Below are positions 27,001 to 33,696 of a DNA stretch of 64,000 nucleotides, piece after piece. This stretch comes from Candidatus Solibacter sp. GTDB lineage: Bacteria; Acidobacteriota; Terriglobia; Bryobacterales; Bryobacteraceae. The stretch covers positions 124,001 to 188,000 of the forward strand of contig PNKE01000014.1 of the NCBI GenBank assembly GCA_013822245.1, written 5' to 3'. The stretch's first letter is position 1; every line of letters begins with the position of its first letter. A model generated the notes under the pieces. It was not told the origin of the DNA. It saw only the letters and a list, made by a program, of their open reading frames with translations, and searched no databases. A program made the translations under genes and the position numbers.

Positions 27001-27779
27001 TGGAGCGCGCGCGCCAGGCCGCCGCCGGCGAGCGTCCGGGTGACGGTGAGGCCCGCGAATCGATCGAAACCGCGTTGAATCAGATCGAACGGGCTCGAAG
27101 GGCGTTGAACCGCGCCGGCCAGCAGGGCCAACAAGGTCAACAGGGCCAACAAGGTCAACAAGGTCAGCAGGGCCAACAAGGTCAACAGGGCCAACAAGGT
27201 CAACAAGGTCAGCAGGGCCAGGGCGGTCAGCAGGGCCAACAAGGTCAGCAGGGCCAGGGCGGCCAGCAGGGCCAACAAGGTCAGCAGGGCGAGCGGGCCG
27301 GACAGGGCCAGTATCCACGGAAGCAGGGCCAGACGCCCGGCGGCGGCAGAATGAGCCCCGGCTTTTCGGCCATGAACGACGGCACGAATCAGGGCCAGTG
27401 GGGTGGACGCCAGGGCGCGGCGCCGTCGAGCGCCGAGGTCGAGCGCGCCTACGCCGAGGCAATGCGGCAGTTGGAGGCGATGGAGGACGGCGAGGCCGCC
27501 GGCATGGAAGGCACCAGGGCCGAAGTGCAGGCGCTGATCGAGGAGATGAACCGGCTCGATCCCAAGCGCTTCGCAGGCAATCCCAGGCTCTTCGAATTGT
27601 TGCGCCAGTCAATCCTGCCTCGGATGGAGCAACTGGAACTCAGGCTTCGGCAGCAACTCGGCGAGGGCGGCGGCGCGGTCCGCGGACTGACCCCCACGAA
27701 CGTCCCTCCGGGATACGAAAAGGCGGCGGCCGAATACTACCGCCGTCTGAGCGCTCAGCCTCCACCTTCCAGGAAGTGA
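24009..27779 (+). CDS. Giant DUF4175-like membrane protein with Gly-Gln-Gln repeat tracts
   Basis: The product is 1256 residues; the ATG at 24009 overlaps the BatA-like stop. Three hydrophobic segments lie near residues 20-45, 55-75 and 135-160. An Ig-like extracytoplasmic part follows (ASDDYGLTGLELRYSVNAG). From about residue 510 the protein is helical and rich in Gln, Arg and Glu, ending with IEEMNRLDPKRFAGNPRLFE. Two collagen-like (Gly-Gln-Gln)n tracts are present (see repeat entries). Overall it resembles the DUF4175/TIGR02302-type proteins found at the end of MoxR-Bat clusters. It is probably a large periplasmic scaffold. The repeats make its exact length in this strain open to slippage or assembly error. 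Confidence 0.75.
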   Translation: MSSLDLFRHWIESVERRFRRRALLAGVAAVTCSALAATLLAVWVANRYAFSDTSLLWARLGVFLAIALAVAFGLAIPLVRASRRGVAQIAERRDDGFKERVLTLVESPEGNPFHEIVAEETLRTAAHWPAERFVPGIALASLASAAVVFAGVLVWLAAAGPGAFGHGTALLWLGKPPAGEAFYRIDVAPGDAKVRKGSDQVVEARLIGFQAVQVRLMVRLPGQSNWEAAPMEPKTGVPGTYGFLMASLMDDTEYRVEAGRLLSSVHRLTIVDLPAVEKIRVTYNFPSWLGLARQVDDPGGDLRAVEGAEALIEVITDRPLASGQLVLDDGRTIALEKTGERTSAGRIRIEREAVYHVAAIDGGQSVRISEDYFIEPRSEKPPEIRIARPGRDARVSPIEEVVVEVEASDDYGLTGLELRYSVNAGPEKAVAFPQTRGTKEGKGKTLIALEDYKLQPGDLLTIYAVGRDARTSVQTDMYFIEAQPFEKEYRQAQQAGGGGAMEGGGEQQQGDITRRQKEIIAATWNVIRSKKTAAALREDGEFLTGIQKKLGEQARSLAGRMQSRELSGTNEEFKKFASEMQSAARAMDQASDQLKSLRWREALQPEQKALQHLLRAESIFREIQVAFGQQGGGGGGGAGGGQSRDLESLFDLELDTNKNQYETGNSSQQNAGNRERQVDEALKKLEELAKRQQQLAEQQRRNNQQSFQQRWEQEMLRREAEQLRRQMEEISRGESGQQGQQQAQQGQQGQQGQQGQQGQQGQQGQQGQQGQQGQQGQQGQQGQSTARQQGQQGQAGQAGQQRSLGEMARGGQPPDPRMNRALQQLEQAIEDMRRAQQQGPSDARRAAERMADAEQSLGRMRRQQTGQTMDDLAGRARDLAGRQEELEKRIASTFAPRPDGQPAKASDEQNKALAGEKDALKQDYERLERDMQSASRAMAGSQPQASSQVRGALGEAQQNELRLRLQYGADLIRRGLGSFQSPRERVVSQMMRLLSDRMERARQAAAGERPGDGEARESIETALNQIERARRALNRAGQQGQQGQQGQQGQQGQQGQQGQQGQQGQQGQQGQGGQQGQQGQQGQGGQQGQQGQQGERAGQGQYPRKQGQTPGGGRMSPGFSAMNDGTNQGQWGGRQGAAPSSAEVERAYAEAMRQLEAMEDGEAAGMEGTRAEVQALIEEMNRLDPKRFAGNPRLFELLRQSILPRMEQLELRLRQQLGEGGGAVRGLTPTNVPPGYEKAAAEYYRRLSAQPPPSRK
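26213..26358 (+). repeat. First tract of 9-base Gly-Gln-Gln repeats
   Basis: A near-perfect tandem array of GGCCAACAA/GGTCAGCAG-type 9-mers inside the DUF4175-like gene, giving (GQQ)n in frame. Synonymous third positions vary (GGC/GGT, CAA/CAG), so the array is not a fresh perfect duplication. Less regular copies continue to about 26412. Confidence 0.9.
27115..27295 (+). repeat. Second tract of 9-base Gly-Gln-Gln repeats
   Basis: A second in-frame array of the same 9-base unit, about 750 bases downstream, interrupted by GGQ variants (CAGGGCGGTCAG). Its larger homogeneous blocks, such as repeated CAACAAGGTCAACAGGGC, suggest recent expansion of 18-27-base units. Confidence 0.9.
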
Positions 27780-27793
27780 CCCCTCCGCCGGCC

Positions 27794-27835
27794 GGGGAAA
27801 CGAAACCCGTCACGCTCCCGCCGCTTCGTTTCCCC
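27794..27835. terminator. Inverted repeat at the end of the MoxR operon
   Basis: GGGGAAACGAA at 27794-27804 and TTCGTTTCCCC at 27825-27835 form a perfect 11-base-pair stem with a 20-base loop, starting 15 bases after the DUF4175-like stop. There is no U run, so its role as terminator is a guess from position. Confidence 0.5.
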
Positions 27836-28030
27836 AACCCCAATCCACCGCCACGCCGCGGCGGCCCGGCTCGCGTTCCGCCCCCGCGCGCCAGCGATTC
27901 ACAGCATCAGCGGTTTTATTTCGCCGCCCCCGCCTCGCCGCCAAACTCTTGATCCCAAATTACTTACCAACCGTCTCCGCCGCCCCTTGCCCGTCCCTTA
28001 CCGCTTCCGGCTACCGCCCCATGGGTTCTC

Positions 28031-28270
28031 ATGGGAAGCATGAGGGATCTTACACGCCAGACTAGCGCGGACCAGCACCACGGAGATCACTCCAAGGTGG
28101 AAGACGCCGTCAACACCATCCTCAAAAAACTCAAACGCGGACGCCCCGTCCGCCTCCCCGGCATTGGCTCGCTTCTGCCCGGCGCCCCGCCCCGTTTCCA
28201 ACCTCTGGCCGGCGACCCGGCCGCTTCGCTTCAGGGCAAGGAGGCCAGGAAGAAACATGCAAAACGCTGA
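28031..28270 (+). CDS. Mini HU/IHF-like protein
   Basis: The protein has 79 residues (an ATG 9 bases later is also possible). The central stretch VEDAVNTILKKLKRGRPVRL followed by PGIGSLLPG resembles the HU/IHF core, where a helix with the pattern EALN..LE.IKEAL is followed by KGERVRLPGFGTF. The DNA-binding beta arms of normal HU (about 90 residues) are absent or replaced by a Pro-rich basic tail ending KEARKKHAKR. It overlaps the following TIR gene by 14 bases, which implies translational coupling. I infer a DNA- or nucleoid-associated role; it could also be a partner or antitoxin-like regulator of the TIR protein. Confidence 0.55.
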   Translation: MGSMRDLTRQTSADQHHGDHSKVEDAVNTILKKLKRGRPVRLPGIGSLLPGAPPRFQPLAGDPAASLQGKEARKKHAKR

Positions 28271-28829
28271 CCTCTCCTCGATCGAATTCCTCTCCGTGCT
28301 GCTGAAGCGCTGCCTCGACGAAGGCCGCCCGGTCCATGTCGACCGCCTCGGCGTCTTCACCCGCACCGGCGCCAACCGCTTCGAGTTCACCCCGGCCCGC
28401 AAACCACGCGTCTTTGTCGCCTATGCCGCCGAGGACAGCGCCATCGTCAACCGCCTCTGCGACCGCCTCGAAATGGACGGCATCGACGCCTGGCTCGACC
28501 GCCGCCGCCTTCTCCCCGGCGACGACTGGAAACGAGCCATCTTCTCAGCCATCCGCAACGCCGATTTCTTCATCGCCTGCCTCACCCGCCGCTCGCTCAC
28601 CAAGCGCGGCACCTTCCAGGCCGAACTCCGCCACGCCCTCCAATGGGCCGCCCACGTCCCGCTCGACGACCTCTTCCTCATGCCCGTCCGCCTCGAGGAA
28701 TGCCGCGTGCCCCGCTCCATCGCCGCCGAAGTCCAGTACGTCGACCTCTTCCCCGACTTCGAAGCCGGCGTCCGCCGCCTCGTCGCCGCCATCGCTCTGG
28801 AATGGGCCCGCCGCCTCCAAGCCGCATGA
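28257..28829 (+). CDS. TIR-domain protein with an HU-like N-terminal segment
   Basis: The 190-residue product starts at ATG 28257, inside the end of the previous gene, with an AGGAGG-type ribosome site at about 28239. Residues 1-45 contain LSVLLKRCLDEGRPVHVDRL then GVFTRTGANRFEF, which again looks like a half HU/IHF fold. From residue 50 the TIR domain is clear: RVFVAYAAEDSAIVNRLCDR, GIDAWLDRRRLLPGDDWKRA, ADFFIACLTRRSLTKRG and QAELRHAL, where the Glu is the predicted NAD-cleaving residue. Bacterial TIR proteins often act as NADases in abortive defence. There is no signal peptide. The neighbourhood (AbiE-like pair) supports a defence role, but signalling without NADase activity is possible. 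Confidence 0.8.
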   Translation: MQNADLSSIEFLSVLLKRCLDEGRPVHVDRLGVFTRTGANRFEFTPARKPRVFVAYAAEDSAIVNRLCDRLEMDGIDAWLDRRRLLPGDDWKRAIFSAIRNADFFIACLTRRSLTKRGTFQAELRHALQWAAHVPLDDLFLMPVRLEECRVPRSIAAEVQYVDLFPDFEAGVRRLVAAIALEWARRLQAA

Positions 28830-28953
28830 CCCGCCGTGGCCGGCATCCGCCGAGTGGAGCAAACTCTCTCACCTGCCACGTCCCGCCCCTTCTCATACCC
28901 CCGCCCACACCCCCATTGCTCCCCGCCAACCCAGGCGTTATCCTCAACTCGTT

Positions 28954-29337
28954 ATGCCCGCCCGCGCCGATGACCTCAAAGTCCTCCGCTGGGCCGCCAC
29001 CCTGGTCCTCGCCCTCATCCTGCTGGTCGCCGGCGCCGCCTGGGCCATGATCGAATGGGGCATCCATTCTGCCCAGAAAAGCGCCGCCGCCCAGTTCCCC
29101 GGCCGCGACTCCTCGCAAGCCCTCATCGACCTCGTCAACTGCGAAAAATGCCCCATGGAACAGCGCAACCGAGCCGTCTGGACCCTCGGCCAAATCCGCG
29201 AACAACGCGCCCTCCCCGCCCTCCATGAACACTTCTACGACGGTCCCTGCAACCACTCAAAATCCCTCTGCCAGCACGAACTCCGCAAAGCCCTCAAACG
29301 CATCGAATCCCAACCCCCCATCCATGCCAAGCGATAG
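28954..29337 (+). CDS. Small membrane-anchored HEAT-repeat-like protein
   Basis: The product is 127 residues from ATG 28954; earlier in-frame sequence is a shadow of the TIR gene. After the N-terminal MPARADDLKVLRWAATL a single membrane helix (LVLALILLVAGAAWAMIEWG) follows. The rest, SSQALIDLVNCEKCPMEQRN, RAVWTLGQIREQRALPALHE and HELRKALKRIE, shows two helical pairs like HEAT repeats, with CxxC and other cysteines (NCEKC, PCNHSKSLC) that might bind metal or form disulfides. Function unknown. It lies between the TIR gene and the AbiE-like pair, with gaps of 124 and 130 bases. Confidence 0.6.
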   Translation: MPARADDLKVLRWAATLVLALILLVAGAAWAMIEWGIHSAQKSAAAQFPGRDSSQALIDLVNCEKCPMEQRNRAVWTLGQIREQRALPALHEHFYDGPCNHSKSLCQHELRKALKRIESQPPIHAKR

Positions 29338-29452
29338 CCGCCATCCGGTTGGACCCGCATCGACCCGGCAATGTTGACCGTAAGCCTATGAAAACACGCC
29401 TTGTATACTCTGTGTCTATTATTTACTTCTGTACTAAATAAGGCAAGTTGTG

Positions 29453-29458
29453 TATACT
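29453..29458 (+). promoter_or_regulatory. Candidate -10 element of the AbiE-like operon
   Basis: TATACT ends 9 bases before the ATG at 29468, inside an AT-rich stretch (29395-29460) unlike the rest of the window. No Shine-Dalgarno is visible between it and the ATG, so the mRNA may be nearly leaderless. No good -35 box was found. Confidence 0.35.
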
Positions 29459-29467
29459 GAGACCTGT

Positions 29468-30511
29468 ATGGGTGAGATAGTCCAATCCGTCCACCAGGAG
29501 TTGCTTCAAACTCTCGGAAGAGTAGAAGGCCTAAACGCGCAACACCGCGGTGATGTCTTGACCCTGAATCAGGTCGGCGGAGGACAAACGAGTTACCGCA
29601 TCACTTACAGCAGAGTGATGAGCCGCGAAAAAGCTGCCCTTGCCATCGCCGATTCCAATCGTGCCGGGTCGGATCAGTTGATTGTCACACGCAAATTGGG
29701 TGCTTCGGCGATCTCCGAACTTCGTGCGGCGGGTATGTCCTGGGTTGAACTGTCCACAGGGTCTGTCAGGCTGGTTGGGCGTGGTTTGCTCATCGATGTA
29801 GTGAGACCAAACCCCTACAGGGGCGGGGCGCCCAGAGAGTCCGTCAGGGTCCGGCTTCGGGGCCGAAGTGGATGGATTGCGGAAACCCTGCTGGTCTGGC
29901 CGGCAGGTCGAACCATCAAACTTCCCGAACTCGCCGCCGAAGCCGGCGTATCGGCGGGACTGGCCAGCCGCGTGTTGAAGAGGCTAGCGGATCTTGGGGT
30001 TGTTGAGGTGCGTGGGGCGGGCCCGCATCGCACTTGGGTCCATGTTGATCGCGGAGGACTGCTCGACCTTTGGGCGGGTGAGGAGTCGGTCGAGCCGGTC
30101 ACAAGCGTGGGTGTGTATCTCTGGAGCCGGACTCCACGGGAGCTGCTCACGAAACTGGTCCGCATCGGTGAGGGCGATGTGCTCTGGGCTCTTGGTGGCG
30201 CCGCCGCAGCGAATCTCCATGAGCCGCTCCTGACTGTAGATCCAACCCCTGAGGTTTGGATCCAATCGAGTTTTCCGGCCGAATCGATTGCTCGCCAACT
30301 GGGGGGCTCTGTGGTTGACCAGGGGGCCAATCTCCACCTCCAGCAGTCCTATCAAGACTACCCGCTTCGACACTCGATCGAGGCGACCGAGGTGGAAGGA
30401 CTTCGCGTCGTCTCTCCGGCAAGGGCCTATGTCGAGGCGGCCACCGGATCCGGCCGCGCCGCCGACGTTGCGCAGAGACTGCGAAAGAAAGTGGTGGACG
30501 CTCGTGGCTGA
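29468..30511 (+). CDS. AbiEi-like winged-helix antitoxin/regulator
   Basis: The product is 347 residues from ATG 29468; a GTG at 29450 would overlap the putative promoter. A central winged helix-turn-helix is clear: IKLPELAAEAGVSAGLASRV then LKRLADLGVVEVRG. The C-terminal part (LLTKLVRIGEGDVLWALGGA, VVSPARAYVEAATG) resembles the AbiEi C-terminal domain. In type IV toxin-antitoxin systems, AbiEi binds its own promoter and counteracts the nucleotidyltransferase toxin AbiEii. It overlaps the next gene by 8 bases. Codon use is visibly different from the surroundings (more GTT, GGT, TCG and AT-ending codons), suggesting recent transfer. Confidence 0.6.
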   Translation: MGEIVQSVHQELLQTLGRVEGLNAQHRGDVLTLNQVGGGQTSYRITYSRVMSREKAALAIADSNRAGSDQLIVTRKLGASAISELRAAGMSWVELSTGSVRLVGRGLLIDVVRPNPYRGGAPRESVRVRLRGRSGWIAETLLVWPAGRTIKLPELAAEAGVSAGLASRVLKRLADLGVVEVRGAGPHRTWVHVDRGGLLDLWAGEESVEPVTSVGVYLWSRTPRELLTKLVRIGEGDVLWALGGAAAANLHEPLLTVDPTPEVWIQSSFPAESIARQLGGSVVDQGANLHLQQSYQDYPLRHSIEATEVEGLRVVSPARAYVEAATGSGRAADVAQRLRKKVVDARG

Positions 30512-31403
30512 CGTTCAACCGCACCCGCGCGACCAATACACACCGGCGGCGGTCGCCGCTTGCGAGCGGGCTCTGCTCACAGTCGTGACGAAGATCGGAC
30601 CATGGGGCGAAAGACTGGTTCTGATCGGTGGTCTGGTGCCCCGATATCTTGTTGGGTTGCCGCCTCCAGGTGTCGCAACGCATGTCGGCACCACCGACCT
30701 CGACATCGTCGTCGGCTTCGCACTCTCCGCCGAAGAGGCTGAGGTCTACCGGACTCTCCAAAGCAATCTCAAGGACGCGGGTTTCGCTCCCGCCCTCGAT
30801 CCGGAGACAGGTTCAGAGCAGACCTTCCGATGGGAACGTGACGTCGACGGCGTTTCGGTCTGCCTCGAGTTCTTCTGCCCGGTTGGCGACGGTCAACCCG
30901 GACGGCTCCTGAGAAGCCCCGGCGGAACGGGTTCCCGGATCAGCGCCGTACGGACCCGCGGCGCAGAACTGGCGGCCCGGGACTGCTTCAGCCAGTTGCT
31001 CACCGGGCGGATGTTGGATTCGGGCGCGGTTCAACAGGATACGCCTATCCGGGTGACAAATCTGCTTCCTTTCCTCGTTTTGAAGGCTTTCGCACTCGAT
31101 GAGCGTGACAAAGCCAAGGATAGCTACGACCTGGTCTGGACGCTCGCCGGCTTTGGGAACGGTCCAAGGTCGGCTGTTCAAGCCATGGCGCAAAGCCCGG
31201 TGATTCGCAGTCCAGACGTGCCACTAGCCATCGACGCACTAAGGCGTCAGTTCAAGACAATAGAACATCGCGGCGCCGTCAACTACGCCCGCTTTCAGAG
31301 CCGAAATCTTGATCCGGACGAAGCTGCGCGCCACCGCCGTTATGCGCACGGCACAATCGATGAGTTTCTTCGCTACTGGGAAACGATGGGCCTGCCCGGC
31401 TGA
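30504..31403 (+). CDS. AbiEii-like nucleotidyltransferase-fold protein
   Basis: The product is 299 residues from GTG 30504, which overlaps the antitoxin-like gene; the longer frame upstream reads through that gene. LVLIGGLVPRYLVG is the Gly-Gly loop and THVGTTDLDIVVGF carries the two metal-binding aspartates (DLD) of the nucleotidyltransferase fold. VSVCLEFFCPVG may supply the third acidic residue. LVLKAFALDERDKAKDSYDL is the helix with KxxR/KDxxDL seen in AbiEii/AbiGii and related toxins. Such toxins block growth by transferring nucleotides to tRNA or other targets. Pair order (antitoxin first, overlapping) fits an AbiE-type system, although sequence identity to known members cannot be measured here. 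Confidence 0.65.
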   Translation: MADVQPHPRDQYTPAAVAACERALLTVVTKIGPWGERLVLIGGLVPRYLVGLPPPGVATHVGTTDLDIVVGFALSAEEAEVYRTLQSNLKDAGFAPALDPETGSEQTFRWERDVDGVSVCLEFFCPVGDGQPGRLLRSPGGTGSRISAVRTRGAELAARDCFSQLLTGRMLDSGAVQQDTPIRVTNLLPFLVLKAFALDERDKAKDSYDLVWTLAGFGNGPRSAVQAMAQSPVIRSPDVPLAIDALRRQFKTIEHRGAVNYARFQSRNLDPDEAARHRRYAHGTIDEFLRYWETMGLPG

Positions 31404-31448
31404 GCGTTTCGCTCCCGGTGTCGCGATCGATACGTCCCCCTCATCGCA

Positions 31449-31454
31449 TATACT
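31449..31454 (+). promoter_or_regulatory. Candidate -10 element of the DUF1080 gene
   Basis: TATACT ends 9 bases before the ATG at 31464. No Shine-Dalgarno separates them, so the transcript could be almost leaderless. The arrangement is the same as before the AbiEi-like gene. Confidence 0.35.
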
Positions 31455-31463
31455 GATCCCATC

Positions 31464-32312
31464 ATGATGCGAACCGCGCTTTTGCTCTGCCTCCTCTTCT
31501 CCACCCTTCTGAACGCCCAGTCCAAGGCCGACGAAAAGGAATGGACCCAACTGTTCAACGGCAAGGACCTCACCGGCTGGATCCCCAAGATCACCGGCTA
31601 CCCCACGGGCGAGAACTTCGGCAACACGTTCCGCGTCGAAAACGGCGTCTTCAAGGTCAGCTACGACCAGTACAAGGAGTGGGGCAGCCGTTTCGGCCAC
31701 ATCTTCTATAAGGATCCGTTCAGCTACTACATCATCGCCGTCGAATACCGTTTCACCGGCGACCAGGTCACCGGCGGCCCCGCCTGGGCCACGCGCAACT
31801 CCGGCATCATGGTCCACTCGCAGGACCCCATGTCCATGGGCAAGGACCAGGACTTCCCCATCTCCATCGAATCCCAACTCCTCGGCGGACTCGGCAAAGG
31901 CCCGCGCACCACGCTCAATCTCTGCACGCCCGGCACCAACGTCGTCTACAACGGCAAATTCACCTCGCAGCACTGCATCAACTCAACGTCGAAGACCTAT
32001 GACGGCGACCAATGGGTCCGCGCCGAAGTCGAAGTCCACGGCAGCGGCGTCGTCCGCCATCTCATCGACGGCCAGCCGGTGCTGACTTACGAGATGCCCC
32101 AGATCGGCGGCGGCTCGGTCTCCAAGCACGACCCGGCCGTGAAGCAGGACGGCAAGATGCTCGAATCCGGCTGGATCTCGTTGCAGTCGGAATCCCACCC
32201 CGTCGAATTCCGCAAGGTCGAACTGCTCAACCTCGCCGGCTGCACTGACCCCAAGGCGTCGAACTACAAGTCCTACTATCTGAAATCCGAACCCTCGTCC
32301 TGCAAGTATTAA
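31464..32312 (+). CDS. Exported DUF1080 (3-keto-glycoside hydrolase-like) protein
   Basis: The 282-residue protein begins with a signal peptide (MMRTALLLCLLFSTLLNAQS). WTQLFNGKDLTGWIPKITGY is the classic start of DUF1080/LamG-like jelly-roll proteins, and later blocks (RNSGIMVHSQDP, WVRAEVEVHGSGVVRHLIDG, GWISLQSESHPVEFRKVEL) are conserved in the family. Several members hydrolyse 3-keto-disaccharides made by Gfo/Idh/MocA dehydrogenases. Here an epimerase-like gene follows 11 bases downstream and a Gfo/Idh/MocA gene lies 2.6 kb away, which fits that pathway. The short Cys-containing tail (AGCTDPKASNYKSYY) resembles a small calcium-binding repeat. Confidence 0.88.
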   Translation: MMRTALLLCLLFSTLLNAQSKADEKEWTQLFNGKDLTGWIPKITGYPTGENFGNTFRVENGVFKVSYDQYKEWGSRFGHIFYKDPFSYYIIAVEYRFTGDQVTGGPAWATRNSGIMVHSQDPMSMGKDQDFPISIESQLLGGLGKGPRTTLNLCTPGTNVVYNGKFTSQHCINSTSKTYDGDQWVRAEVEVHGSGVVRHLIDGQPVLTYEMPQIGGGSVSKHDPAVKQDGKMLESGWISLQSESHPVEFRKVELLNLAGCTDPKASNYKSYYLKSEPSSCKY

Positions 32313-32323
32313 GGAGCCTCCGG

Positions 32324-33166
32324 ATGCGCATCTCCCGGCGTGAACTCATCCTGGCCGCCTCGGCCGCCGCCCTGCCGCTCCAGGCGAAGAAACTGAAATC
32401 CATCGGCGCGCAGCTTTATACGCTCCGCTCCATCCTGCCCAAGCAGCCGCTGGAAACCCTCAAAGCGCTGGAAGCGATGGGCTACACCGAAGTCGAAGCC
32501 GTCTCCGGCGACCTGCCCAGGATCTGGGACGCCCTGAAGCAGACGAAGCTGAAACCCGTTAGCGTCCACCTCGACGCCGGCGCCTTCCTCTCCGCGCCCG
32601 ACAGGATCCCGGCCATGATCGACGACGCCAAGGCCCGCGGATTCAAGTTCGTTGTCTGCCCCTATGTGATGCCCAACATGCGTAGCGCCGACAACATGCG
32701 CAGGCTCGGCGAGACTCTGAACAAGGCCGGCGAACTGGCCCGCGCCGCCGGTATGACGCTCTGCTACCACAACCACGCCTTCGAGTTCGCGCCGCTCGAA
32801 AACACCACCATCTTCGACCGCATGATGGCCGAAACCGACCCCAAACTCGTCCAGGTGGAACTCGACATCATGTGGGTCAAAGTCGCCGGCCTCGACCCCG
32901 TCGCCGCCATCCAGAAATACTCGAAGCGCATCTCCCTCCTGCATCTCAAGAACGTCAGCGAGGGCATCCCCCAGCGCTTCGACGAACGCGTCCCCCGCGA
33001 CGCCTTCCAGGAAGTCGGCAAAGGCGCCATCCAGATCGCCCCGGTCCTCAAAGCCGCAGCCAAGGCCGGCGTGAAGAACTACTTCGTCGAGCAGGACCAG
33101 ACCCCCGGCGACCCGCTCGCCAGCCTCAAAGGCAGCATCGACTACCTCAAGACGTTGAATTACTGA
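32324..33166 (+). CDS. Secreted-type sugar phosphate isomerase/epimerase
   Basis: The 280-residue protein has a Tat-like N-terminus (MRISRRELILAASAAALPLQ) and a strong AAGGAG ribosome site. The TIM barrel shows KSIGAQLYTLRSILPKQPLE, CYHNHAFEFAPLE, VELDIMWVKVAGLDP and ISLLHLKNVSEG, the metal ligands of xylose-isomerase-like proteins. It probably acts outside the cytoplasm on an oxidised sugar together with the DUF1080 protein. A Tat signal is expected because these proteins fold with metal before export. Confidence 0.87.
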   Translation: MRISRRELILAASAAALPLQAKKLKSIGAQLYTLRSILPKQPLETLKALEAMGYTEVEAVSGDLPRIWDALKQTKLKPVSVHLDAGAFLSAPDRIPAMIDDAKARGFKFVVCPYVMPNMRSADNMRRLGETLNKAGELARAAGMTLCYHNHAFEFAPLENTTIFDRMMAETDPKLVQVELDIMWVKVAGLDPVAAIQKYSKRISLLHLKNVSEGIPQRFDERVPRDAFQEVGKGAIQIAPVLKAAAKAGVKNYFVEQDQTPGDPLASLKGSIDYLKTLNY

Positions 33167-33201
33167 CCGCCCCGGCCATCGGCCGCGAATGGAGACGCGC
33201 C

Positions 33202-33687
33202 ATGCCTTTGCGCAAGAAATGGAATGCCCTGGCGGTCGCTCTGGCCGCCTGTCTGCTCGCTCAACCCGCCGTCGCCGCGGACCCCGAAGAGTGGTCGGCC
33301 CTCTCGCAGATCCGCCGCGATGAAAAGGTCCAGGTCGTCCGCATGAACCTGAAGACGGTCAACGGCCGTTTCGAATCGTTTTCATCCGATTCCATCGTCG
33401 TCCGCCAGAAATCCGCCGGCGTCGTCATCCCTAAATCCGATGTCCACCGCATCACCATCACCGGCCGCAACAAGCGCCTCCGCAACCTCGCCATCGGAGC
33501 CGCCATCGGGACCGGCACGGGGTTCCTGATTGGGCAGGTCATTGCACGCGAGCGCCACGACGACTGGCAGACGATCGTCGGCTTCTGCACCATGATGGGC
33601 CTTGCCGCTGGGACACCCATCGGGGCCGCCATCCCCAGCCACCCGACCGTCTACCGCGCCGGCATCCCATTTCCGCCGGCGAAGTGA
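33202..33687 (+). CDS. Small exported protein with glycine-zipper segment
   Basis: The product is 161 residues from ATG 33202. A signal peptide (NALAVALAACLLAQPAVAAD) is followed by a small beta-rich domain (VQVVRMNLKTVNGRFESFSS, IPKSDVHRITITGRNK) and two glycine-rich hydrophobic segments (LAIGAAIGTGTGFLIGQVIA, MMGLAAGTPIGAAIP). Such proteins are common in Acidobacteria but no function is known. It could sit in a membrane through the glycine zippers. Confidence 0.65.
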   Translation: MPLRKKWNALAVALAACLLAQPAVAADPEEWSALSQIRRDEKVQVVRMNLKTVNGRFESFSSDSIVVRQKSAGVVIPKSDVHRITITGRNKRLRNLAIGAAIGTGTGFLIGQVIARERHDDWQTIVGFCTMMGLAAGTPIGAAIPSHPTVYRAGIPFPPAK

Positions 33688-33696
33688 ATCGTCGGA

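Noticed and set aside
25500-27300. GQQ repeats considered as a CRISPR or tandem regulatory array
   Set aside because: Units are 9 bases, continuous and in coding frame, with no spacers; they encode a Gly-Gln-Gln linker.
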